This document shows positions 1-8,447 of a stretch of DNA of 64,000 bases, piece after piece. A program made the position numbers and the translations under genes. The DNA is taken from assembly GCF_017526105.1 (NCBI RefSeq), contig NZ_CP071839.1, positions 3,774,001 through 3,838,000 of the forward strand, in the 5' to 3' direction. The stretch's first letter is position 1, and each line of letters opens with the position of its first letter. The notes under the pieces were generated by a model. That model saw only the letters and a list, made by a program, of their open reading frames with translations, was not told the DNA's origin and did no database searches. Source of the stretch: Streptomyces cyanogenus (GTDB lineage: Bacteria > Actinomycetota > Actinomycetes > Streptomycetales > Streptomycetaceae).

Positions 1-203
1 GCGATCTCCACCGCCACGCGCGCGTACGGCGAGAAATCCGGATAACCGCGCTCATCGACCCGTACCCCTCTCGGGTGACGTGCCGCCCGGACCGGATCCG
101 GAAAGTGCACGACCTGCCCGGCATAGGCCGCGTTCGGCGGCGCGGCCTGTCCCCCAGCGTGGCCGCTGGGCGGTGCCCCCAGCCCGAGCCGACCTGTCGT
201 CAT
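1..203 (-). CDS. N-terminus of a protein running off the left edge; probable polymorphic-toxin-locus gene
   Basis: Starting at the ATG at 203 on the minus strand, the frame is open for 67 codons to the window edge, with normal Streptomyces codon use. After a Gly/Pro/Ala-rich stretch of about 27 residues it reads into a compact segment containing GQVVHFPDPVRAARHPRGV and then DERGYPDFSPYARVAVEI. I recall this kind of segment from actinobacterial proteins ending in an HNH/WHH-type nuclease, but the C-terminus is outside the window, so the function is inference. It is divergent from the deaminase-like gene at 468, with a 264-bp C-rich gap holding no other convincing gene. The SUKH gene nearby supports a toxin-immunity locus. 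Confidence 0.6.
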   Translation of the reverse strand, partial: MTTGRLGLGAPPSGHAGGQAAPPNAAYAGQVVHFPDPVRAARHPRGVRVDERGYPDFSPYARVAVEI

Positions 204-467
204 GGCGGTTGCCCCCTGCGGCGTTGTCTCTGGCCTGAACGGCGGTGTCGATCGCGGATGGCGACAGCCTATGCGGTACCCGAACCCCGGTCACCGGCCC
301 GCCACGTCCCCACCGGCCACCCCACCCCCACCCCCGTGACCAGCCGTCACCCCACCGTCACGGCACGCCCACGCACAGGCGTCTCACACCGCCCCAGCTT
401 CCGCACCCGCCACGGCATTTGGCACCCTGTGTCCTTCGGGGGGATGCCCGGGGAGGGAAGAACGACC

Positions 468-983
468 ATGAACGCCTCGCAGACCGGAGGTACCGACGTG
501 CTGGCCGGCGACCCCCGCATCGGCTGGAGCGGCACCGACACACCCCCCGCCCCCGCCCTCCGTCACCGCCGCGACGGCATCCTGCCCACCGTCGGCGCCG
601 CCCTCTCCGTCCGCGGCTCCACCCTCACCGGCACCGCCGCCCGCAGCGACCAGCCCCCCGCCCTGCACCCCCTCGTCCAGGACTTCCTCGACACCCTCAC
701 CAGCGCCCAACGCGACCGCTTCACCGGCCGCTGCGCCGAAACCATCCTCATCTCCCGGCACCTCGCCACCGCCGACGCCGCCCGCAGCAAACGCGCCGCC
801 CGCAGACCCATGACCAACGCCGAAGCCCGCAAAGCCCTCAAACAGGCCAAACTCACCGCCCGCCGCATACGCGAGGACGGCGACCCCCTCCACGGCAGCT
901 TCGCCACCCCCTGCCGCGCCTGCACCGCCCTCAGCGCCCACTTCGGCGTCCGCATCGTCGACCCCACCACACCCGACGACTGA
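468..983 (+). CDS. YwqJ-type deaminase-fold protein (putative toxin domain)
   Basis: A 171-residue protein from ATG 468, preceded by a purine-rich ribosome binding site (gggaggga). The frame is open further upstream, but that part has no start with comparable support. The conserved core carries the two metal-site signatures of the YwqJ branch of the cytidine-deaminase fold: CAE within GRCAETILISRHL at about residues 84-96, and PCxxC (PCRAC) at about 148-152. In bacteria these domains are typically toxin tips of secreted polymorphic toxins. Here there is no secretion or pre-toxin domain, so it is a stand-alone domain. A SUKH-3 gene 46 bp downstream is the expected immunity partner. Activity and target nucleotide are unknown. 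Confidence 0.72.
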   Translation: MNASQTGGTDVLAGDPRIGWSGTDTPPAPALRHRRDGILPTVGAALSVRGSTLTGTAARSDQPPALHPLVQDFLDTLTSAQRDRFTGRCAETILISRHLATADAARSKRAARRPMTNAEARKALKQAKLTARRIREDGDPLHGSFATPCRACTALSAHFGVRIVDPTTPDD

Positions 984-1029
984 CCCCGCACCCCCGAACC
1001 GCCCACCGAGCTCGACGAACGAAGAGCAG

Positions 1030-1524
1030 ATGCACCCCGACCGCACCTCGACCACCCGCTTCGCCGTGCCCGTCGACGCCGCCCTGCGCGCCGCCGGCTG
1101 GCAACCCGGACGCTGGGACATAAAACAGGCCGAGATCTGGGCCGACGCCCTGCGCGAACACACCTCACCCGCCGGACACCGGCACACCGTGTTCCCCGCC
1201 GCCGTCGAAGCCTGGGCCGAGTTCGGCGGCCTCACCATCACCCCCACCGGCCCCGGCCGCCAGATCGCCCCCGCCACCCTCCACCTCGACCCCCTGCACG
1301 GCCTCCACCTCGCCCGCACCCTCGGCGACCTCGGCCGCGCCCTCGGCACCGAACTGTGCCCCCTCGGCGAGGAGACCGACACCGCCGCCCTCCTCGCCAT
1401 CGACGCCGAAGGCCGCGTCTACACCATCGACCACACCGGCGACTGGTACCTCGGCCCCGACATCGACCACGCCCTGGCCACCCTGATCACCGGCATCCCA
1501 CCGGTACGCCTCACCGCCGGCTGA
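1030..1524 (+). CDS. SUKH-3 family immunity protein
   Basis: A 164-residue cytoplasmic protein. It shows the SUKH-3 pattern: an N-terminal segment with a GWQPGR motif at about residues 22-27, a central AWAEFGGL block, a block following CPLGEETD, and a C-terminal VYTIDHTGDWYLGPDIDHAL segment. SUKH proteins neutralise nuclease and deaminase toxins by direct binding. The gene sits 46 bp after the deaminase-like gene on the same strand, which fits a toxin-immunity operon. Its cognate toxin could be the deaminase or the divergent gene at the left edge; the sequence does not decide. Confidence 0.8.
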   Translation: MHPDRTSTTRFAVPVDAALRAAGWQPGRWDIKQAEIWADALREHTSPAGHRHTVFPAAVEAWAEFGGLTITPTGPGRQIAPATLHLDPLHGLHLARTLGDLGRALGTELCPLGEETDTAALLAIDAEGRVYTIDHTGDWYLGPDIDHALATLITGIPPVRLTAG

Positions 1525-1533
1525 CCCCGGCCC

Positions 1534-2391
1534 CTACAACCCGCCCAGCCCCGGAGGATCGTCGTAGCCCGGGTCGAAGGACCCGGAGTCGGGCCACTTG
1601 GTGGCCTCCCGCAAAGCGTCCAGCCTCGGGTACATCGAGCCACGAGCGGCCTTCCCCAGATCCACGGCGTCCGTGCCGCGTAGCCCGTCGTTCCCCGCCG
1701 GCGCCCACACCCCCTCGGGAAACCGGACCGCGTGCTCGGCGAGCGCCGCACGCCCCGCCTCCGTGACCCACCCGCCCCCCACGCTCTCGTGCCGATGAGC
1801 GAATCCACCGGCCACCATCACCACCACCACGACCCCGAGCACCACCCACACCGGCCCGCCCTGCGCCGCGGCCACGGCGACCGCCGCCACGCCCAGCGCC
1901 CCTGACACCCAGTGAGCCCCCCACAACCACCAGTCGGCCGCGTCGAACGCCCGCACCCGCGACGGACCGCCGTCGACCAGCCCCCACTCCGCCAGGCGGT
2001 CACCGACCGCCTCGATCCCCGGACGCCTCACCAACCGGTCCATCCGCCGCCACACCCGACCCCGGGGCCGCAGCCCGATCACACCGATCACAGCCACCTC
2101 CACCGCGTCCCGCGGCACCGGATCAGTGACCGTGACCACCGCATCCCGCACCGACAGCCGCCCACCCAGCACCATCGACGCCATCGCCGTCAACGCGACG
2201 TACCTGCCCCGGCCCGAGAGGAACGCCACCTCGTACAGCCCCAGCTCCGCACCCGCCGGGCGCGCACCCACCGGCGCCCCGACACAACGCCGGTACGCCC
2301 GGCGGAACAACCAGGCGGCGACCACCGTCACCGCACAACAGACACCGAGCAGAATCCCCCACGCCACGGCAGCCCCCTCCGACGCGGCCAC
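1534..2391 (-). CDS. TIGR04222 domain-containing membrane protein
   Basis: A 285-residue protein with a GTG start. One transmembrane helix lies at about residues 9-28. It is followed by the family's conserved block around LGLYEVAFLSGRGRYVALTA and a Met/Leu-rich region ending in GGRLSV. A pair of hydrophobic segments lies near residues 160-200, then a short soluble tail with a DPGYDDPPG end. TIGR04222 proteins are actinobacterial membrane proteins of unknown function. The gene is convergent with the SUKH gene (9-bp gap) and lies 53 bp downstream of the histidine kinase on the same strand, so the two may be co-transcribed. Confidence 0.75.
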   Translation of the reverse strand: MAASEGAAVAWGILLGVCCAVTVVAAWLFRRAYRRCVGAPVGARPAGAELGLYEVAFLSGRGRYVALTAMASMVLGGRLSVRDAVVTVTDPVPRDAVEVAVIGVIGLRPRGRVWRRMDRLVRRPGIEAVGDRLAEWGLVDGGPSRVRAFDAADWWLWGAHWVSGALGVAAVAVAAAQGGPVWVVLGVVVVVMVAGGFAHRHESVGGGWVTEAGRAALAEHAVRFPEGVWAPAGNDGLRGTDAVDLGKAARGSMYPRLDALREATKWPDSGSFDPGYDDPPGLGGL

Positions 2392-2444
2392 GAAACCCCC
2401 GCAACCCGCCCCCTACATGCCCCCGCCGCCCCAAGGTCACCCCG

Positions 2445-3758
2445 CTACGCCGCCGGGATCACCGCCGACACCCGGAAACCCCCCGCGTCCGTCGGACCCG
2501 ACACGAACACACCGCCCAGCGCCAGAACCCGCTCCCGCATCCCCACCAGGCCGTTCCCACCCGACGGCAGCCCCGCCGCCGACGCCGACGCCGGCTCCGG
2601 CGGCGGCTCGTTCTCCACCTGCATCGCGATCTCCGACACCCGGTGCGCCAACCGCACATGCGTCTTCGCCCCCGCCGCATGCTTGTGAACGTTCGTCAAC
2701 GCCTCCTGCACCACCCGGTACGCCGTCTGCTCCACCTCCGCCGCATACGACCGCACCTCCCCCTCGACCGACAGATCCACCACCATCCCCGCCGCGGCCG
2801 ACTGCCCGACCAACTCCTCCAGCTCCGACAGACAGGGACCCTCCGCCGCCCCCTCCGCCTCGGCCACCCGCGAAGCCGCCGCCACAGCCGCCTCCCCGAC
2901 CGCCGCCAACGGCACCGCCGCGGCCCGCCGGCCCACGCCCTCCCCCGCCCGCAACACCCCGAGCATCTCCCGCAACTCGGTCAACGCCTGCCGCCCCATG
3001 TCCCCCACCAGGGCCGCGTTCCGCACCGCCTTCTCGGGATCCTTCCGCGCCACCGCCTGCAACGCCGCCGCGTGCACCACCATCAGACTCACCCGATGCG
3101 CGACCACGTCGTGCATCTCCCGAGCGATCCGCGTCCGCTCCTCGTTACGCGCCCACTCGGCCCGCTCCTCCGCCCGCTCCGCGAGCAACTGCAGCTCCCG
3201 CTCCAGACTGTCCGCCCGCTCCCGCAAGCTCTCCATCAACCGCCGCCGCGCCCCCACGTACAGACCCAGCAGCACCGGCGGAGCCGTCAGCCCCAACGCC
3301 GTCGTCACCGCCGCGAACGGCACGAACCAGTCACCCAGCGTCAGATCACCACGTGCCATGTCCTGCCGCACCCGCACGAACGTCACCACCGCCGTGCCCA
3401 GCAGCGACATCCCCGCCAACGACCCGATGACCCGGCGCGGCAGCTCACACGCCGCCAGCGTGTACAGACCGACCACGCCCATCAGGAAACCCATCTCCGC
3501 GGGCGTGATCGCGATCGCCACCAGCACCACGGCGATCGGCCACTTCCGGCGCACCAGCAGCACCGCACCGGCGATCAAACCGAACACGATCCCGACCGAC
3601 GCCGGGATCCCCGCCTCCCGGGCGAACGGAACACCCTCCGCCGCGCACTCCACGGCCGACACCAGCGCGAGGCTCCCGTCCAACACCGCACTGCGCCGCC
3701 TTGCCCACCACCAAGGGCCGGTCAACGCCCTCTCGTGGTCTTCCCCCGTCGTGGTCAT
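2445..3758 (-). CDS. Two-component sensor histidine kinase (HisKA_3 / NarL-type)
   Basis: A 437-residue kinase. The N-terminal half carries several hydrophobic helices (about residues 20-170), followed by a charged coiled-coil linker. The phospho-acceptor region REMHDVVAHRVS at about residue 215 is the HisKA_3 signature. The C-terminal HATPase shows the N-box (ALTNVHKHAAG), a G-box (GNGLVGMRERV) and the usual end. Such kinases normally pair with LuxR/NarL response regulators, but none is adjacent. The nearest, at 16151 and 23989, are far away and themselves unpaired, so this is an orphan kinase. A TAGGCT box six bases before the ATG suggests a leaderless transcript. Confidence 0.88.
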   Translation of the reverse strand: MTTTGEDHERALTGPWWWARRRSAVLDGSLALVSAVECAAEGVPFAREAGIPASVGIVFGLIAGAVLLVRRKWPIAVVLVAIAITPAEMGFLMGVVGLYTLAACELPRRVIGSLAGMSLLGTAVVTFVRVRQDMARGDLTLGDWFVPFAAVTTALGLTAPPVLLGLYVGARRRLMESLRERADSLERELQLLAERAEERAEWARNEERTRIAREMHDVVAHRVSLMVVHAAALQAVARKDPEKAVRNAALVGDMGRQALTELREMLGVLRAGEGVGRRAAAVPLAAVGEAAVAAASRVAEAEGAAEGPCLSELEELVGQSAAAGMVVDLSVEGEVRSYAAEVEQTAYRVVQEALTNVHKHAAGAKTHVRLAHRVSEIAMQVENEPPPEPASASAAGLPSGGNGLVGMRERVLALGGVFVSGPTDAGGFRVSAVIPAA

Positions 3759-3764
3759 GCCTCC

Positions 3765-3770
3765 AGCCTA
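3765..3770 (-). promoter_or_regulatory. -10 box of the histidine kinase gene (leaderless type)
   Basis: On the minus strand TAGGCT is followed by GGAGGC and then the ATG. This places the likely transcription start at the start codon. No good -35 element is seen. Confidence 0.45.
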
Positions 3771-3918
3771 CGGGCGAGGGGTGCGGCTTTTCCGGTGACT
3801 TTCGCCTACCCCCACAGACCACGCTCCGTAACCGAACGGCCCCGAAACCCACCGGTATCCCTCGAACTGGTGAACCCTTCCCGTTCACCCCCGGAACCCG
3901 GCATTCCGTCCGGACGGT

Positions 3919-4782
3919 ATGCGTATGGCACATTCACTCGGCAAGTACGCCGACTTCGAGGGCCTGCGAGAACAGGCGATCGCCCTCCGCCGGGCCGGCC
4001 ACAGCCTCCGGCAGATCCGGGACGAGCTGAAGATCTACAACAACGACATCCTCAACCGGCTGGTGAAGGGGGAGCCGCCACCGCAGTGGACGAAGCGCCC
4101 GAGGGCCAAGGACGACCTGCGGGCGCGAGCACGAGAGTTACGGCTCCAGGGCTGGACGTACGACCAGATCGAGGCGGAGCTGGGCTGCTCGCGCAGTTCC
4201 GTGTCGCTGTGGGTGCGGGACCTGCCGAGGCCGGAGCGCCGACGAACCCCCGAGGAAGCGGCAGCCGTCGCCCGCAAGGGGTGGGAGGAGAAGCTGCGCA
4301 TCCGGGACGAGGAGCGGCGACGAACGAAGGAGGAGGCCAAGCGGTCGATCGGTGAACTGTCGACGCGTGAGCTGTTCCTGGTGGGCGTGGGCCTCTACTG
4401 GGCCGAGGGCGGCAAGGACAAGCCTTACGACCGCCGGGAGAACGTCACCTTCGTGAACAGCGACTCTGGAATGATCAAGGTGTTCCTTGCGTGGCTCGAC
4501 CTGCTTCAAGTGGAGCGGGAGCGCCTGCGGTTCACCGTGATGATCCACGAGAACGCCGACGTGGACGGGGCCGAGCGCTACTGGGCCGACCTGGTGGGCG
4601 CCGACGCCTCCACGTTCAACAAGACGACGCTGAAGAAGCACAATCCGAAGACGGTACGCAAGAACACCGGCGACGACTACCGGGGCTGCCTCGTGATCAA
4701 AGTCCTGAAGGGCGCCGACTTGTACCGTCGCATCGAAGGCTGGTGGTGCGGCATAGTAGGTGCCGCGGCCTCAACGGACTAG
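3919..4782 (+). CDS. Double helix-turn-helix protein with LAGLIDADG-like C-terminal domain; contains a TTA codon
   Basis: A 287-residue protein (ATG 3919; ATG 3925 is equally possible). Residues about 12-50 form one HTH-like unit (ALRRAGHSLRQIRDEL) and residues 68-95 a second, resolvase-like HTH (RLQGWTYDQIEAELGCSRSS). A charged helix follows (about 97-130). The C-terminal 150 residues begin FLVGVGLYWAEGGKDK and continue with VTFVNSDSG, a hydrophobic helix, HENADVDGAERYW and a Lys-rich stretch. This pattern resembles a single-chain LAGLIDADG homing-endonuclease fold, where the GLYWAEG segment would be the LAGLIDADG helix. That is inference from pattern only. Codon 74 (4138-4140) is TTA, the rare leucine codon read by bldA tRNA. 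The gene ends 29 bp before tRNA-Gln and is less strictly G/C-ending than its neighbours, suggesting acquisition. Confidence 0.65.
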   Translation: MRMAHSLGKYADFEGLREQAIALRRAGHSLRQIRDELKIYNNDILNRLVKGEPPPQWTKRPRAKDDLRARARELRLQGWTYDQIEAELGCSRSSVSLWVRDLPRPERRRTPEEAAAVARKGWEEKLRIRDEERRRTKEEAKRSIGELSTRELFLVGVGLYWAEGGKDKPYDRRENVTFVNSDSGMIKVFLAWLDLLQVERERLRFTVMIHENADVDGAERYWADLVGADASTFNKTTLKKHNPKTVRKNTGDDYRGCLVIKVLKGADLYRRIEGWWCGIVGAAASTD

Positions 4783-4811
4783 CAAAATGTCCGTTTAGGT
4801 AGCTTATACAC

Positions 4812-4883
4812 TCCCCTGTGGTGTAATTGGCAACACGGGTCACTTTGGATGATTTGTTCCAGGTTCGAGTCCTGGCAGGGGAG
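4812..4883 (+). tRNA. tRNA-Gln (anticodon UUG)
   Basis: A full cloverleaf can be folded: 7-bp acceptor stem TCCCCTG/CAGGGGA with discriminator G at 4883; D stem GTGT/ACAC; anticodon stem GGTCA/TGATT with two G-U pairs and loop CTTTGGA (anticodon TTG); T stem CCAGG/CCTGG with loop TTCGAGT. The 3' CCA is not encoded (CCG follows). A strong hairpin begins 12 bases downstream. Confidence 0.95.
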
Positions 4884-4894
4884 CCGCACGCCTT

Positions 4895-4922
4895 CGGGCC
4901 CTGACACCACCGTCAGGGCCCG
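4895..4922 (+). terminator. Terminator of tRNA-Gln
   Basis: Perfect 11-bp stem (CGGGCCCTGAC / GTCAGGGCCCG) with a 6-nt loop, just after the tRNA and before glmU. Confidence 0.8.
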
Positions 4923-4998
4923 CACTCATTTCCCCCGCATGTCCCCCCGGTATCCTGCGGCTGTCACCCCCACCCATCCAGAGCCGAAGGGCAACCCC

Positions 4999-6447
4999 GT
5001 GAGCGCCATCCGCCCGGCCGCCGTCGTCGTTCTCGCAGCGGGTGAGGGCACCCGTATGAAGTCGGCCACACCGAAGGTCCTGCATCAGATCTGCGGTCGT
5101 TCCCTGGTCGGCCATGTACTGGCCGCCGCCCGTGAACTGGACCCGCAGCACCTGGTCGTCGTGGTCGGCCACGCCCGTGAGCAGGTCGGCGCCCACCTCG
5201 CCGAGATCGACCCGGCCACCAGGACCGCCGTGCAGGCGGAGCAGAACGGGACCGGGCACGCCGTACGGATGGGTCTGGAGGAGCTGGGCGGGGCGGTCCA
5301 GGGGACCGTCGTGGTGGTGTGCGGGGACACCCCGCTGCTCACCGCCGACACGCTCAAGCGGCTCGCCGAGACGCACAGCGCGGACGGTAACGCCGTGACC
5401 GTGCTCACCGCCGAGGTGCCGGACGCGACCGGTTACGGCCGGATCGTGCGGGACGAGGCGACGGGTGCCGTCACCGCGATCGTGGAGCACAAGGACGCGA
5501 CCGAGGTCCAGCGGGAGATCCGGGAGATCAACAGCGGTGTGTTCGCGTTCGACGGGCAGCTGCTGGCGGACGCGCTGAGGAAGGTGCGGACGGACAACAG
5601 CCAGGGCGAGGAGTACCTCACCGACGTGCTGGGGATCCTGCGGGAGGCCGGGCACCGGGTGGGCGCCTCGGTGGCCGCCGACCACCGTGAGATCGCCGGG
5701 ATCAACAACCGGGTGCAGCTCGCCGAGGCGCGGCGGATCCTGAACGACCGGCTGCTGGAGCGGGCCATGCTGGACGGGGTCACGGTCGTCGACCCGGCGA
5801 CCACGTGGGTCGATGTGACCGTGACCTTCGAGCGGGACGCGGTGGTGCATCCGGGGACGCAGCTGACGGGGTCCACGCACCTGGGCGAGGGCGCCGAGGT
5901 GGGGCCGAACTGCCGGCTGAAGGACACGAAGGTGGGTCCGGGCGCGCGGGTGGACAACACGGTGGCCGACGGGGCTGTGGTGGGCGAGCGGGCGAGCGTG
6001 GGACCGTACGCGTATCTGCGGCCCGGGACCCGTCTCGGTGCCAAGGGGAAGATCGGCACGTACGTCGAGACGAAGAACGCGTCCATCGGGGAGGGCACGA
6101 AGGTGCCGCATCTGTCGTATGTCGGGGACGCGACGATCGGTGAGTACTCGAACATCGGCGCGGCGAGTGTGTTCGTGAACTACGACGGTCAGGACAAGCA
6201 CCACACGACGGTCGGTTCGCATTGCCGGACCGGTTCGGACAACATGTTTGTGGCTCCTGTCACGGTCGGGGACGGTGCCTACACCGCCGCCGGGTCGGTG
6301 ATCACGAAGGATGTGCCGCCCGGTTCGCTGGCCGTGGCCCGTGGTCAGCAGCGGAATATCGAGGGTTGGGTGGCTCGGAAGCGTCCGGGGAGCGCGGCGG
6401 CGAAGGCTGCCGAGGCGGCGTCCCGGCAGGGTGAGAGCGAGGGCTGA
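4999..6447 (+). CDS. glmU: Bifunctional N-acetylglucosamine-1-phosphate uridyltransferase / glucosamine-1-phosphate acetyltransferase GlmU
   Basis: A 482-residue cytoplasmic enzyme that makes UDP-GlcNAc for peptidoglycan. It acetylates GlcN-1-P (C-terminal domain) and then couples the product to UTP (N-terminal domain). The pyrophosphorylase signature LAAGEGTRMKS is at residues 12-22, followed by PKVL. Conserved GDTPLL lies near residue 108. The C-terminal half is a left-handed beta-helix of hexapeptide repeats (for example VGPNCRLKDTKVGPGARV) with the acetyltransferase segment FVNYDG. The GTG at 4999 is chosen because homology begins there, although the frame is open through the tRNA. prs follows after 153 bp. 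Confidence 0.97.
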   Translation: MSAIRPAAVVVLAAGEGTRMKSATPKVLHQICGRSLVGHVLAAARELDPQHLVVVVGHAREQVGAHLAEIDPATRTAVQAEQNGTGHAVRMGLEELGGAVQGTVVVVCGDTPLLTADTLKRLAETHSADGNAVTVLTAEVPDATGYGRIVRDEATGAVTAIVEHKDATEVQREIREINSGVFAFDGQLLADALRKVRTDNSQGEEYLTDVLGILREAGHRVGASVAADHREIAGINNRVQLAEARRILNDRLLERAMLDGVTVVDPATTWVDVTVTFERDAVVHPGTQLTGSTHLGEGAEVGPNCRLKDTKVGPGARVDNTVADGAVVGERASVGPYAYLRPGTRLGAKGKIGTYVETKNASIGEGTKVPHLSYVGDATIGEYSNIGAASVFVNYDGQDKHHTTVGSHCRTGSDNMFVAPVTVGDGAYTAAGSVITKDVPPGSLAVARGQQRNIEGWVARKRPGSAAAKAAEAASRQGESEG

Positions 6448-6600
6448 CCGGAAACGGGTGCGCCAAACACGGCGTACCGTGATAAGTGCACATCCGCACG
6501 TGTGCACCCGCACCCTTACCAGCTGATACGGCCTCTCATGCCCAGCCGAGAGGTCGCCGAGCAGCCGGCTGGCTGAGACAACCTCTGAGGAGACTGTGCT

Positions 6601-7581
6601 GTGACCGGGATCAAGACGACCGGCGAGAAGAAGTTGATGTTCTTCTCCGGCCGCGCCCACCCCGAGCTTGCCGAGGAGGTCGCCCAGCAGCTGGGTGTCG
6701 GGGTCGTCCCGACGAAGGCCTTCGACTTCGCGAACGGTGAGATCTATGTGCGTTACCAGGAGTCGGCTCGTGGTGCGGACTGCTTCCTGATCCAGAGCCA
6801 CACGGCTCCGATCAACAAGTGGATCATGGAGCAGCTGATCATGATCGACGCGCTGAAGCGTGCGTCGGCTCGTTCCATCACGGTGATCGTGCCGTTCTAC
6901 GGTTACGCGCGGCAGGACAAGAAGCACCGGGGTCGTGAACCGATTTCGGCGCGTCTGATCGCGGATCTGATGAAGACGGCGGGTGCGGACCGGATCCTGA
7001 CCGTGGATCTGCACACGGATCAGATCCAGGGTTTCTTCGACGGGCCGGTGGACCACCTGTTCGCGCTGCCGCTGCTGGCGGACTACGTGGGCCGGAAGGT
7101 GGACCGGGAGAAGCTGACGGTGGTGTCGCCGGACGCGGGCCGGGTGCGGGTGGCGGACCGGTGGTGCGACCGGCTCGGTGCGCCGCTGGCGATCGTGCAC
7201 AAGCGGCGTGACAAGGACGTGGCGAACCAGGTGACGGTCCACGAGGTCGTGGGTGAGGTCAAGGGTCGTGTGTGTGTCCTGGTCGACGACATGATCGACA
7301 CGGGTGGCACGATCTGTGCGGCTGCCGACGCGCTGTTCGCGCACGGTGCGGAGGACGTCATCGTGACGGCGACGCACGGTGTGCTGTCGGGGCCGGCCGC
7401 CGATCGGCTGAAGAACTCGCGGGTGAGTGAGTTCGTGTTCACGAACACGCTGCCGACGCCGGCGGAGCTGGGCCGGGATCTGGACAAGATCACGGTGCTG
7501 TCGATCGCTCCGACGATCGCGAGTGCGGTACGTGAGGTGTTCGAGGATGGTTCGGTGACCAGCCTCTTCGACGAGCAGTGA
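6601..7581 (+). CDS. prs: Ribose-phosphate pyrophosphokinase (PRPP synthetase)
   Basis: A 326-residue enzyme that converts ribose-5-phosphate and ATP to PRPP for purine, pyrimidine, His and Trp synthesis. It has the class I features: N-terminal FSGRAHPELAEEVA, a FANGEIYVRYQES segment, the YGYARQDKKHRGREPIS flexible region, catalytic-loop residues KRRDKD at 201-206, and the PRPP-binding motif VDDMIDTGGT at about 227-237. The GTG start has a gaggaga ribosome binding site. The 153-bp leader contains short inverted repeats (for example CCTCTC/GAGAGG at 6532-6553), but I cannot assign a known riboswitch. The glmU-prs-rplY-pth order is the usual actinobacterial one. Confidence 0.97.
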   Translation: MTGIKTTGEKKLMFFSGRAHPELAEEVAQQLGVGVVPTKAFDFANGEIYVRYQESARGADCFLIQSHTAPINKWIMEQLIMIDALKRASARSITVIVPFYGYARQDKKHRGREPISARLIADLMKTAGADRILTVDLHTDQIQGFFDGPVDHLFALPLLADYVGRKVDREKLTVVSPDAGRVRVADRWCDRLGAPLAIVHKRRDKDVANQVTVHEVVGEVKGRVCVLVDDMIDTGGTICAAADALFAHGAEDVIVTATHGVLSGPAADRLKNSRVSEFVFTNTLPTPAELGRDLDKITVLSIAPTIASAVREVFEDGSVTSLFDEQ

Positions 7582-7621
7582 GGTTTCTGCACCTCCCTGC
7601 CGCACCCCTGAGGTGATCGTT

Positions 7622-7651
7622 TTGGGTACGGCCTCCCCCTCCGAGTAGACT
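7622..7651 (+). promoter_or_regulatory. Probable sigma-HrdB-type promoter of rplY
   Basis: TTGGGT and TAGACT separated by 18 bp, about 130 bp upstream of the rplY start, in the 197-bp prs-rplY gap. The spacing and hexamers resemble housekeeping promoters. Confidence 0.45.
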
Positions 7652-7778
7652 GCTGCAGTTGCTCGGCGAGGGAGGCCGTACTCGTGTACGGCGGTCCGTT
7701 ATCGACGCGCTCTTCGTAGCAGGCCGTTCGTGGCCGGGTGACCACGTCCGTTCCGATTTCCTACGAGGAGTGATCCAC

Positions 7779-8372
7779 ATGTCCGAGGTGAAGCTCAGCG
7801 CCGAGACGCGCACCGAGTTCGGCAAGGGTGCCGCGCGCCGTATCCGCCGTGACAACAAGGTGCCGGTCGTTCTGTACGGCCACGGCGCCGACCCGCTGCA
7901 CCTGACCCTGCCGGGCCACGACCTGCTGCTGGCGCTGCGTACGCCGAACGTCCTGATCTCCCTGGACATCGACGGCAAGGCCAACGAGCTGGCGATCCCG
8001 AAGGCCGTGCAGCGCGACCCGCTGAAGGGCTTCCTGGAGCACGTCGACCTGCTGCTGGTCAAGCGCGGCGAGAAGGTCAACGTCGACATCCCCGTGCACA
8101 CCGAGGGCGAGCTGGCCCCGGGCGGCAACCTGCTGGAGCACGTCCTGGACGCGCTGCCGGTGGAGACCGAGGCCACGCACATCCCCGAGTCGGTCACCGT
8201 CTCCGTCGAGGGCCTGGCGGCCGGCGCCTCCATCCTCGCCAAGGACATCACCCTCCCGTCCGGCACCACGCTGGCCGTCGAGGAGGACACGGTCGTCCTG
8301 CAGGTCCTGGCCGCGCAGGCCGAGGAGACCGAGGGCGAGGCCGCCGAGGGCGAGGAGGCGGCGGAGGCCTGA
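7779..8372 (+). CDS. rplY: 50S ribosomal protein L25 (general stress protein Ctc family)
   Basis: A 197-residue protein that binds 5S rRNA. The N-terminal L25 domain (residues 1-90) begins SEVKLSAETRTEFGKGAARRIR. The C-terminal TL5-type beta domain follows, then an acidic Glu/Ala tail (about residues 178-197). This is the long Ctc/TL5 form rather than the short E. coli L25. The ATG at 7779 is preceded by a gaggag ribosome binding site. A strong hairpin follows, then pth after 75 bp. Ctc/L25 next to pth is conserved in many Gram-positives. Confidence 0.97.
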   Translation: MSEVKLSAETRTEFGKGAARRIRRDNKVPVVLYGHGADPLHLTLPGHDLLLALRTPNVLISLDIDGKANELAIPKAVQRDPLKGFLEHVDLLLVKRGEKVNVDIPVHTEGELAPGGNLLEHVLDALPVETEATHIPESVTVSVEGLAAGASILAKDITLPSGTTLAVEEDTVVLQVLAAQAEETEGEAAEGEEAAEA

Positions 8373-8396
8373 TCCCCGCCGTCGTCATCATCTGTT

Positions 8397-8430
8397 CAGC
8401 CGCCGCTCCCCTCGCCGGGGGCGGCGGCTG
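8397..8430 (+). terminator. Hairpin between rplY and pth
   Basis: 10-bp stem CAGCCGCCGC/GCGGCGGCTG extended by CCCC/GGGG, with one bulged T and a 5-nt loop. It could terminate or attenuate between the two genes; pth starts 18 bp later. Confidence 0.65.
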
Positions 8431-8447
8431 GCGCGTATCAAGGAGAC

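Noticed and set aside
4783..4998. Attachment site or integrative element at tRNA-Gln
   Set aside because: No integrase, no repeat of the tRNA 3' end downstream, and glmU follows directly. Only the upstream gene is unusual.
6448..6600. Riboswitch or attenuator in the prs leader
   Set aside because: Several short inverted repeats are present, but none matches a known class and there is no clear terminator/antiterminator pair.
4840..7605. A 921-residue antisense open frame across glmU and prs
   Set aside because: Arg/His/Val-rich low-complexity translation, typical of the antisense of high-GC genes; both sense genes are intact.
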